This document shows positions 46,214 through 55,120 of a stretch of DNA of 64,000 bases, one piece after another. The DNA is from Spongospora subterranea (taxonomy: Eukaryota > Endomyxa > Phytomyxea > Plasmodiophorida > Plasmodiophoridae). Numbering within the stretch: the stretch's first letter is position 1; the number at the start of each line of letters is the position of its first letter. The stretch is from the NCBI GenBank assembly GCA_900404475.1, contig OUQQ01000001.1, forward strand, positions 1 to 64,000, in the 5' to 3' direction. The notes beneath the pieces are model-generated. The model was not told the DNA's origin. It searched no databases and saw nothing but the letters and a program-made list of their open reading frames with translations. A program made the position numbers and the translations under genes.

Positions 46214-47242
46214 ATGTCCATGACCCTTTTCAATCCAGCATATCGCCGGGCGCAACAGGACCGTCGCTTCAGCATGACCCCCGAGCAATACCTGACCAAG
46301 CATAACATCCCAGAGTATCTGGCGGATGCGGTCAGGCTATTAGCTGAATCAAACGACGCTGATCCTTTAGGGTTCCTTTCAGCTTAGTTAGTCTTATTAA
46401 CGTCTGCGTCCCAGAAAAAAATTCAATAATCGAAAAGTTTTGCAAATATTCTCTCAGGAGAGAACGTAATTTTTCGCGATTTCGCTTATATCCAGATGAC
46501 GGCAAGAAATCGGCGTTCCTTCATACGCCATGTCTGTGATACATACCAAAACTTTGACCAATCGGAAGGTATCGGTTATTAGTTATTTTGGCTCATCTGG
46601 CTGATTGTTGCTATGCTAGAGATCACACCAGAATCATTGCATCAGTTATTTTGTTTGATCTGTCCTGATTTCCCATTCGAATATGTTTCGTGCGGCCATC
46701 ATATTTGCTCTCTGAGCCAAACTTCCTGCAGCGATTCATATCCTAATAAGGGGGGTGGTCTCCCGTTCTCCCAGCTTCTGCATTATTCGTCGTTATTCTT
46801 GTTCTTCTCCGACTTTCTGCGAATTTGTGCCAAAGAATTTGTCAGCGCCAATGGCGAAACATCCGAAGTTGATTGTACAGTCATTTATGGAAGTATATTG
46901 GAAGCTTCTAAGAAGTTCGACAGCTTGATCGTTCCGGATCAAGCCGTCCTGACTGACATACTCTGCAGAAATGCCGGTAATTCGACTGAGCTATTGCCCG
47001 GATTGAACTGATGGACTTGTTAAAACATATTAGATGAACTTCCTCAGCTAATGTCGTTCGATGATTTCGTGAAAGCGCTTTTCAACCACAAAGATATTGC
47101 AAACGCTTTGGTGGAACCGAGATCGTATGCGGAACTGAGAGAAAGCATAGAGCGACTGTTAAAGAGTCTCTCTCTAGATAAGAACTTGACTCAAGCTCGA
47201 TCGAAAAGGAAAGTGCGCCGAAACGACAAAAGGACAAATTGA
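46214..47242 (+). CDS. CSTPP1: CSTPP1/C11orf49 homologue (centriolar-satellite tubulin polyglutamylation regulator)
   Basis: Four exons (46214-46386, 46438-46568, 46620-46976, 47034-47242) join in phase to 289 residues. QYLTKHNIPEYLADAVRLL parallels EYLAQRHVLTYMEDAV of the human protein. The first splice gives AYFANILSGENVIFRDFAY, matching EYFNSVCQGTHILFREFSF. QMTARNRRSFIRH matches QATPHNRVSFLRA, and LFCLICPDFPFE matches LLQLLCPDFPLE. The C-terminal block MSFDDFVKALFNH matches the human LTFYGFLMALSKH region. The human protein binds the tubulin polyglutamylase complex at centriolar satellites and affects cilia. Inference: the organism builds a cilium or flagellum. Part of exon 3 (after PDFPFE) may hide an in-frame 66-nt intron. 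Confidence 0.82.
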
Positions 47243-48005
47243 TACAGTTAAGAATCAGATTGTAACAAAGACATCGGCTCGGCGGTTTCCGTTTTTGTTC
47301 TCAAAGTGCCAGTTTGAGCCCATTTTCTTTTACCAGAACGTCCTAACCATTCGAACATATCACTCCTGTTTACGTCTCTAGCACTCTAAAACATGATTCA
47401 TCTGTATACAGATCAATTTTGCTGACCGATAGCGACCATGAGTTTGTTGTTCAAAGCTCGTCGGCGGTAAATATCATTTATTGCGGCCGCCTAATGTGGT
47501 TCAAAGCGATGTTAGATGTTACTCACGCTCACTTCATATTTCACTCAATCAAGTTATATGAACCGAGTCATTCCAATACTGTTCACACCACGATTGTGGC
47601 AATTCTACCCTCATGGTTTCCGATGAAGCTGACGATGTTGGATAGATCTCAACCTTCCGGTCAAATAGCGCCTGTAGTATATAGTTGATCTACTGGACAT
47701 GACACGGCCAAAAATTGTGTCAGGCAATGGAGCGAGATGCACAAATTTACTGTAATAAGACAGAGCGACCAACGTCTGCTACAAATCAAAGAAAAAAAAA
47801 TGAAAGAACACAACTGCACTTGGATACAACGGTAAAAGTGGCAAGTATAGCGATAGCTATCGAAAGGGCAGTTCCCGGACACAGCAACGTTTTCAATGAA
47901 CTGAACTGTCACCGCACGCGAATGACGACACATTCAATAACTCAAGGCTAAAGAGAAACTTTGAGCCAATTCAGCTTAATAATTTAAAATAATTTACAGA
48001 AAATG
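47243..48005. other. Intergenic stretch, no supported gene
   Basis: Between the convergent stops of the CSTPP1 homologue and the ICE2-like gene. A possible tiny start exon near 47438 (MSLLFKARRR before a GTAAAT donor) and open segments to 47690 do not form a phase-consistent chain. Confidence 0.4.
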
Positions 48006-50099
48006 TCACGGCAGACGAAATAGAGGAGCAGTTCTTCCTGATGAGTGGGATGACATAACGGGCTTGGACCTTTTCAAACTACGCCGTTGCCTTCCTTTTT
48101 TCCGATCTTTCTTCTTGATTTGTGGTTTCGCAGGTCCGGCGGTTTTGGCTTTCGCTGACAAGATCAACTGTTCCTGAGAGATGTGTTCATATGGGCATGA
48201 TTCACCAAGGCCACAAACACCATCATCGGCAAACGAATAACAATACCCAGATACTGCATTTGTGATAAAGTGAGAATGCGGACAATTAGGTGTTCTTTGG
48301 CAAACGCCCTTTGACAGAAAGGACGGGCATGCAGAATTGGTGGAATTTCTGTTTCTTACAAGGGGAGGGAATGTAAAAGGGATGCGACCCTGATGAGCAA
48401 CAAATATGGGGGGGATGTAAGACGACTCAAACACATCCAAAGCTGCTTGACAGCGTGCCCAACTCGATCGTAGATCACATGGTGTTGAAGACTCCGAGTC
48501 GCTGACCATATATACGGTTAACGATTCCTGTCCAGGCAACCTTGCGATGATGTAATCCCCTTCAGGCAGGGCCACCATCTCTGTAATGACGGTTTCTAAA
48601 TTGGACAGAGCCACAGGAATAGCTTCGGCGTCAGCAATTGACGACAGAGGAACCGCTTCTGACGACACAACCGATGGAGTTACTGGATCAATCCTATACA
48701 TATACACAAGAGGGTTCTGCTCTTGATAAAGGCGAACGAAGGATGATGACCACAGTCTTGTACGTTCACGACTTGACAATTCTTCGGCTGGATTGCCTTC
48801 CAAACCGCAAAGCATGTCGATTTTAGCGGCAACAGGAATGTGAAACAGGCGAAAAGAAGGATTTGGGTGGACATCTTTCAACGAGAGCATCTCACAAAGT
48901 GAATAGCGTCGCTTGGGCTGAATACACCCCTGTGGGACAACTTCTGCCCGAACGGCTGCCCCGAGCCTATACCTGAGAAGAATGTTGACTGCACCTAATT
49001 TCCAAAGACTGTAGTTGGCGCTTGTATCATCACGGTCTTCAGGAACAACTTCCCCTGTAGAAATTTTCACAGCATATTTAGCGGACCTTTTTAGCGCATT
49101 AGTCAACAAACGCCTGAAGACACGATTGTATTGCTGCCGGGGCGTTTCATTATAAAGGTCTACTATAGGATCGCCAAATACAGCACGCTTTCCCACACCA
49201 TCAAAGTTGCGAATGGCCAAAGGAATTCTGCACGCAGCACCTGCTAGTAAATCTTTAAAAGCGGATGTGCTCATTGCTGCGCATATGTCATAGGATGGGG
49301 TCGACATTAACTCATTAGCAACATCATCAGCTCGCATGTCGGGTAACTTTGAGGATGAGGTCAGTCCTCCAATAGCTTGGGTACAGGATGATATTATCTC
49401 GGGTCCAAGTGCCATCACCTGTTGGGGATCAACAATAGGAACATTCCCTATTTCGGATACATTGGAGATATGCGTTAGCAATGCAGACCCGTCTTTACGA
49501 TGAATGCATTTCACGTGCGTAAATATTTGGTTTTGCCTAGAAGACATTGCCAGCTGACTAAAAAGTTCCTTTGCATAATCAGCAACCTTGAGATAACGAT
49601 CAAGATGAAAATCTCTAAACTTCTGCTTTTGGACAGTCCGATATCTGCGTTGCTCTTGGGCAACCCTCTCTTGCATTTTTTTAAACCTGATCTGTAATGG
49701 TTCACTGTCTAATTCTGTAGACGATAAACGAAGGTATTCGGCATGATCATGTTCTGAGAGAGGTTGATCATCGCAAGCCTGCACGAACGATTTTCGAATC
49801 ACCTTCCGGCGACGGGGCGACGCCAGATATAGGTTTGAGAACCGTTCAGTTTGCGGAACTAGAGAAAACTCCCGGAAGCACTGCAAGGAAAAAAACTCAG
49901 CTTCACTCGAATCGACCATTGAATAGGAATTGTTCAGCGGAGGCAAATCGGGAGAAAGTAATTGAGGAAGGGAAATATCCATCTCAATAGACGGAAGACC
50001 CGGCGATAATATTTCTGACGTCAAATTCCTTGTCATGTGCCGCCATAGCTCTTCAGGTTGTACACGACATTGTTGTTGGCTAGTGCGACCACGGTCCAT
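48006..50099 (-). CDS. ICE2/NARG2-like protein with two C-terminal CCCH zinc fingers
   Basis: Single-exon gene of 697 residues. The central block ANYSLWKLGAVNILLRYRLG resembles the NARG2_C domain of ICE2 (little elongation complex subunit 2), which contains a YSLW-LG-LRLLVR core. Upstream lies a Glu/Arg-rich coiled coil (RFKKMQERVAQEQRRYR). The C-terminal part adds two CCCH-type fingers, ACPSFLSKGVCQRTPNCPHSH and CYSFADDGVCGLGESCPYEH-like in spacing, followed by a Lys-rich tail (KKKDRKKGRQRR). In animals ICE2 acts with ICE1 and ELL in snRNA-gene transcription and has no CCCH fingers, so a fused RNA-binding module would be unusual. The identity rests on one domain block and is tentative; the fingers are clear. 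Confidence 0.68.
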   Translation of the reverse strand: MDRGRTSQQQCRVQPEELWRHMTRNLTSEILSPGLPSIEMDISLPQLLSPDLPPLNNSYSMVDSSEAEFFSLQCFREFSLVPQTERFSNLYLASPRRRKVIRKSFVQACDDQPLSEHDHAEYLRLSSTELDSEPLQIRFKKMQERVAQEQRRYRTVQKQKFRDFHLDRYLKVADYAKELFSQLAMSSRQNQIFTHVKCIHRKDGSALLTHISNVSEIGNVPIVDPQQVMALGPEIISSCTQAIGGLTSSSKLPDMRADDVANELMSTPSYDICAAMSTSAFKDLLAGAACRIPLAIRNFDGVGKRAVFGDPIVDLYNETPRQQYNRVFRRLLTNALKRSAKYAVKISTGEVVPEDRDDTSANYSLWKLGAVNILLRYRLGAAVRAEVVPQGCIQPKRRYSLCEMLSLKDVHPNPSFRLFHIPVAAKIDMLCGLEGNPAEELSSRERTRLWSSSFVRLYQEQNPLVYMYRIDPVTPSVVSSEAVPLSSIADAEAIPVALSNLETVITEMVALPEGDYIIARLPGQESLTVYMVSDSESSTPCDLRSSWARCQAALDVFESSYIPPIFVAHQGRIPFTFPPLVRNRNSTNSACPSFLSKGVCQRTPNCPHSHFITNAVSGYCYSFADDGVCGLGESCPYEHISQEQLILSAKAKTAGPAKPQIKKKDRKKGRQRRSLKRSKPVMSSHSSGRTAPLFRLP

Positions 50100-50534
50100 G
50101 GAACGACCGCTGAAACGAGGGCTGAGGGCCGATAGATGGGACTATCAATTATGGACCTGAACCCCCAACAGACTAATCTAATGACCCAAACCCTTCCTAT
50201 TTTACCGATGGCAATCCACTTTCTGATTGTAATTTTCAGCTTTAACTGGGGTCGGAGTTTCACGGCGGACTTTTCCCACTGTTTTTTGTGTGCTGCATAA
50301 CAACGTTACGGGTAATGATGATGCCACAGCGGATGTACGCAACCCACGTTGATCGGCCTGGTTGCACTCGAATTGACAGGTGTCCAATCGTGGATGGGGA
50401 ATCTGGGACGGGCATTTCATGGTCTATCTTTTGCGAAACAAGGACACAGGTCGTACTCCATCTTTGTTGAGACGTTTTGGGTTGGATAGCTTCGCAAGAG
50501 CCGTGACGCCTGGTGGCGTCAAACGGTGTCGGTG
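50100..50534. other. Divergent promoter region
   Basis: About 430 nt between the start of the ICE2-like gene (minus) and small-family gene B (plus). Only short overlapping ORFs are seen; it presumably carries both promoters. Confidence 0.5.
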
Positions 50535-51059
50535 ATGACAGATTCATCGGAATATATACCTGCAAGTACAAGCGAATCATCGGATTCTGCCGATGCCAAA
50601 GACCATGCCGAATCGCTGTTGAAAGCAAAACGTCTCATGGGAATGGCTCCTCACGAAATTGCCAGCTACAGTCAAATTCAGGTACTTGTGGACGTGCAAA
50701 GGCTATTTGTTGATGTAATCAATTTCTCTGAATACTTCAAACAGTTGTACCGAGATGGTAAACCAGAGCAAGTACTAGGAGAACTGCCTGTACTTGATGA
50801 ATTCATGCAATTAAAACAGCAATCATCAACTGTGCGTATTGATAACATGCTCCAAGTGTCGAAGAAGCTTGCATCATTCAATGCAGAAGCAGCTAAAAAA
50901 GCCAAACAAGAGGCGGAAAACAAGCAAATGTCCAAACAAGCCAAAGTTTTTGGAATTGACGATAATGATTTAGAAGTATATACTGCACATGAAAAAGTTT
51001 CAAAGATCTTTGGGGATGCACCACCGAAAGATGCATTCCCTGATGGCGCTAAGCGCTGA
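50535..51059 (+). CDS. Unrecognised small protein family, member B
   Basis: Two exons (50535-50681 and 50745-51059) give 153 residues. The N-terminus is Ser-rich (MTDSSEYIPASTSESSD), followed by LMGMAPHEIASYSQIQ, then LYRDGKPEQVLGELPVLDEF, a helical Lys/Gln-rich middle and the C-terminal pair KVFGIDDNDLEVY and VSKIFGDAPPKDAFPDG. It is clearly paralogous to member A at 35.9 kb: intron position, the GMAxHEI and GKPxQ blocks, and the duplicated FG motif all match. The 63-nt intron is a multiple of three and has no stop, so an unspliced reading is also open; comparison with member A shows it is an intron. Function unknown. Confidence 0.83.
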   Translation: MTDSSEYIPASTSESSDSADAKDHAESLLKAKRLMGMAPHEIASYSQIQVLVDVQRLFVDVINFSEYFKQLYRDGKPEQVLGELPVLDEFMQLKQQSSTVRIDNMLQVSKKLASFNAEAAKKAKQEAENKQMSKQAKVFGIDDNDLEVYTAHEKVSKIFGDAPPKDAFPDGAKR

Positions 51060-51624
51060 TTTATCCATTTTAGGCTACAATACATATCTAATTATTTCTC
51101 TTTTTATCAACGTCTGGTAGCCCACTCCTCGATTCGGCCGGACCCAATATTCGTCCCCATTCGTGTCAGATCCGGATATCCGTAACAACCGTGCTCTCCA
51201 ACCCCAACCACACTCGGCTATCAGGGGTTGTTGAAGGTTGTGAAACCCCCCTCTCATACAGACGCGATGTCACCGTCTACGGTAAGGGTGTGGTTGACCT
51301 CCCAAAAGCAGTACAGTTTGGCCGTAGTGTTGAGCGTAACATGGTCTGTGACTCAATCGGTGTCTACCGGACCACCTATATAGCCTATATCTGTTCAAGT
51401 TCCTTTTGCTTATCATTGGGATATCCCTCCTGCCCTGGTGGTCGCCGGCCCCTGTTCAGACAAACAAGGCAAGCACCATTCCGACGGCGAAATCCATATC
51501 CTAGCGGAATACTTACCTTTTTCCTTATCCAGTACCGCTGGTCTTGGACTAGGCCGTTGAGGCCCTTTTTCAACGCTGAAGAAGTTTGGATTCGCTCGCG
51601 ATCTTATACGACATTCTTTTGTAA
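51060..51624. other. Intergenic stretch upstream of the ANTH gene
   Basis: An open plus-strand frame (51191-51631) lacks an ATG near its start and has no motif. A minus-strand frame with a GTAAGT donor near 51510 overlaps it and the first ANTH exon. Neither can be supported. Confidence 0.4.
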
Positions 51625-52948
51625 ATGTTGAAGTCGGTTGTCGGATATGGGATGCGCTCATATGAAAAAGCGGTCTTGAAAGCCACCTGGAATGATGATT
51701 CGACTTCTTCGGAGGAACATGTCGAAGCATTGATCGAATACTCTAATCGCCCTGTGAAGCATGATATCGCTTTATCTATTCAGTCCAGGATAAATTTGAA
51801 GTCGCCATGGAAGGTCAGAAATGACGTGATGCGATAATGATTGCAGGACTGAGTTTGTATGCCCAGGTTGTTTTGAAATCCATTACTCTGATTCATCGCC
51901 TGCTTCGGGATGCCGACGAATCGTTCACGAAGGACGTCCTCCACGCAAATATGATTCTTGCTGTAGAGGACTATCTTGATCAATCAACACCGGTAGCCGC
52001 TGGAGAATCAGAGTTTATCGTCCATTATGCGTATTACGTAAGCCACAAACTTCATACGTACAATGAACTTGGTTATTGGATCGAGCGGAAGTTTCGAGAC
52101 TGTTCAAGTCCAATCGAATGGGTCAGTTCGCTACCAATGCAGGTCAGCTCCTCATGCGAGGATTTCTACAGGCAATTCAACGTTGTTTTTGTTCAAACAG
52201 GAATTGGAAAGGGTATTCCCGCTTGTGATGTCCTCATTTGATCGCCTCACCTCATGTCATCCCTCTGATCAATTTGATGGGGTCCATCCGATCGAGCAAA
52301 AATCTCACTTACTTCTTTTCAAAGATGCGCTACGATTCTATTCCTTTTTAACTATATCTATATTTCAGATGATAGGTGCTTCATTCTTTTTTATTCGTTG
52401 AGTTCAACTAAGATGTTTACCTTTAGACCAAGTGAACTCGTTCGATACAACGACTTGCGAATGGATGATCACACAGATCGCACATTTCACAAAGCTAAAC
52501 GCTAAATACAAATCTTGGGCAAGTAAGCTTTGCAAGTTGGAAATTGTAGACCAGTCGTTCTTGCCGAATTTCGAGACAATCCCGTCTGGTACGATAGCCA
52601 ATCTACAAACGCTGCTTGTTGGAAGAAGCCGCAACGCATCCAAAAATAAGGCTCGTACGTATTGTGGATTGATTTAGCTATCATGTCGGTATTTATATGT
52701 CTCTAGGGAGCCGGAGTAGGACCCCGAAAGGAAACAAGCCTAAATCTCCAAGCAAAGCGTCGCACACATCAACGGTTGAAGAAAACGGAATATCTGAAGG
52801 GAAAGCTGGATCAGATCTGGATCTGTGTTTCCCGGTGCCTACTTCCAACTCCACTGATATCGATTTTCTCGGCATATCCAACCTTTCGATTGGTGCTAAA
52901 AGAGGGAAGTCCGAAGATTTTGATTTCAACGGTACTAACTACGAATAA
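51625..52948 (+). CDS. ANTH-domain clathrin adaptor (AP180/CALM family)
   Basis: Five exons (51625-51813, 51867-52142, 52201-52375, 52427-52654, 52707-52948) give 369 residues. The ANTH core reads AVLKATWNDDSTSSEEHVE, WKVVLKSITLIHRLLRD, SEFIVHYAYYVSHKL, then SHLLLFKDALRFYSFL, which align with the helices of CALM (AVCKATTHE, VFKSLITTHHL, LLFKDAIRL). A short Ser/Lys-rich tail follows with DIDFLGIS, a possible adaptor or clathrin contact. The family binds PI(4,5)P2 and recruits clathrin and VAMP SNAREs. The usual long clathrin-binding tail is nearly absent, so this is a short form. The basic PI(4,5)P2 loop of CALM (K-x9-Kx(K/R)(H/Y)) is only weakly matched. The ATG at 51625 is the first in frame. 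Confidence 0.9.
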
Positions 52949-52993
52949 CTGAGTGAAAAATGGTATCTGTATAAATTTATAGAAAAATGACGG

Positions 52994-54761
52994 CTAGCAT
53001 TTCCCAGTTTGACCTCGCAGTGACTCGATTTTTAAAAGACAACGGCGTCTTTGAATTGAGCTAGTCAATCCCAGCTCTTCAAGGTCGTCTTCCTTGAGTG
53101 CCAACAATAATGCACCTGAATAAGTAGAGTTCAGTTTATCTAAGCTAGACTGAACGCTCGACAAGATTTTACCATCGACATCGTTTAATCGCAAATTGGC
53201 CAAGAACGCTGACCCTGCAGATTCGGTCGTATAAAAGCGAGACGCCCAGCGACAGGTATCTTCCACATCCCACGTAGCAACAGGCTTGTTACTCGGTCCT
53301 ATGGATGGACGACGCATTCCAGTCGGTTGAGATGGAGCGGCAACAACAATATCTTGGCGATTCGTCACTTCCTTCGTCGGCAGAGTTATCGTGTTGGAGA
53401 CGGTTGGAGGCTGCTGCCGTTGGCCGCCATCTGTTATGCGCTTTGGTTCAGTGAGGATTTCTTGACCCGTTGACGCTAATGAAGATCCCGATGTCACCAA
53501 CTGGGATTTCGAATTCAAAGACGACCACACTTGATCAACAATACCTGCACCATGAACACTTAGCTGTATAAACACCAAACGCATGACCCAGGACACCGAC
53601 TTTCTAGTTTGTCATCGAGCTTGACCGCCATTCTGAGATCCTTGCTGGCGCTTGTGGCCGTGGTTGAGAGTCGAGAACGAGCTAATCCTCTGAGGAACCA
53701 TAGATGTGCGATATCCGGCCAAGTTTCAATAGCAAGGGAACAGATAGTGATCGCATCATCATAGTCCCCGCAAAGGCAAAACGTCACAGCTCTTATCATG
53801 AAAGCGATCGCTGCTTCCGGCGACTCCCTTGCGGTTAGCTCTAAAATAACACTTGTCATCCTGATGTAACTTTGGCGACCGATTGACTCAAAACTACCTA
53901 ACACTCGTTGGGAATCTTGAATGGCGCCGTTGAAATTCCCCTGACGCAGATAGGCGATAGATCTGGTCAGCATCGCAGTCGTCATATCCTCGTTCATATC
54001 GATTGCACGTGATGACTCCTTGATAGCGTCCCTACCACAAAATATGCATCAGCGAACACATCATAGATGACAAGCGACGCTCGTACTCGTATCGTCCCTG
54101 TAATCGCCTGACAGCAGCAATGGCGGCAAAAGTAGCCGCATCCGGTTTTTTCAGCGTTTGTGCTGACTCCAAAATCTGAACCGCCTCGTCGAACCGGCCC
54201 GCTGAGCTAAGAATGTACGCCGCTTTGACCCGTAAACTATGCTGGGACGGATCTTTTTCTAGGGCCGCTAGGAGATCGTCTGCAGATGAATCAAGATCGT
54301 GATGCTGAAAATGCACAAAACTCCTGTTGATCAGGCCTGTAATCCCTTTTGCGTCCATCTGGATAGCTCTGTTCATGTCAAACAGCGACTCGTTTACTCG
54401 TCCAAGCTCTGAGAAGATGATTCCTCGGTTGATTATCACTTCAAAAGGGGGATTTTCTGTGGCCATTGCTCAGTGTCAATCGACTATGCGGTGACTCACA
54501 AACCTGTAAGCTCAATAGCATCATTTAGGTCCTCTAAGGCTTTCTCCCGTTGGGATAACGCTTTGAAAATAGCCGCTCTCCATGATAGCGCCATGACCTT
54601 TGTCATGGCAGACTTTCAACATTTTAGGTTATTGATTCAGGGTAGTCAACGCAACACCATACCTGAGAAACATCGCTGATGATATTGTCAAGCTCTCGCT
54701 TTGCCTGACAATACTCGCCCTGACTGTAAAACGATTTGGCCGAGGCCAGTAGATCGGTCAT
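52994..54761 (-). CDS. TPR-repeat protein with C-terminal SAM domain
   Basis: Five exons (54761-54663, 54597-54504, 54456-54072, 54031-53601, 53544-52994) give 519 residues, all in phase. Residues 1-330 are a run of tetratricopeptide repeats (for example VMALSWRAAIFKALSQREKA, INRGIIFSELGRVNESLFD, HLWFLRGLARSR). A Ser/Pro/Gln-rich linker follows, then a SAM-like domain near 415-510 (WDVEDTCRWASRFY, KEDDLEELGLTS, RRRCLLKIESL). Both modules mediate protein-protein contacts, TPR for peptides and SAM for oligomers. No enzyme motif is present and I cannot match a named family. One intron (54032-54071) is only 40 nt. Its stop is 45 nt from the convergent ANTH stop. Confidence 0.87.
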
Positions 54762-55120
54762 CAATAATTAATGGATGTGCTTCCCCTCAAGTTTTTTGGA
54801 TAATAACCGTTCTCGTATCAACCGGAATTATCCAGAATGATGTCACTGTCGATGATTTCGCACAAATTATCCAGAAAAAAACCTTGAAATCCTCCAGAAT
54901 ACTTTCTCCTGGTCTGCCATGTGGCGCGGCCACTAAACCATCGGAAACGAATTGTGGACCGATGATAGGGGCCAGGGGGGGGTCACGTTTCATCTGCTCG
55001 GGTGTAGCGTGCAACTGCACAATGAACATGTATGAGTGACAGGCTGATAGTGGTGTAACTCGACCTGTCATTACTACCTATACTGACCTTGTTTCATTTA
55101 TCGCCAGCGCATTGTCGACA
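54762..55120. other. Divergent promoter region with overlapping unassigned ORFs
   Basis: An ATG ORF on the minus strand at 54787-55071 (94 codons, begins MTGRVTPLSACHSY) overlaps a plus-strand ORF without ATG. The stretch between the TPR-SAM and ABCC starts contains TTCTGGATAATT twice within 60 nt. The minus-strand ORF has a coding look (HGRPGESILEDFK) but no recognised domain. It could be a small gene or chance. Confidence 0.35.

Noticed and set aside
51191..51631. Plus-strand ORF of 146 codons before the ANTH gene
   Set aside because: No ATG start, Arg-rich text typical of noncoding reading, and it ends against the ANTH start.
54787..55071. Minus-strand ORF with DPPLAPIIG, considered as mitochondrial ribosomal uL11
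   Set aside because: Only a short similarity in the Pro-rich loop; the rest of the uL11 fold is missing in all frames.
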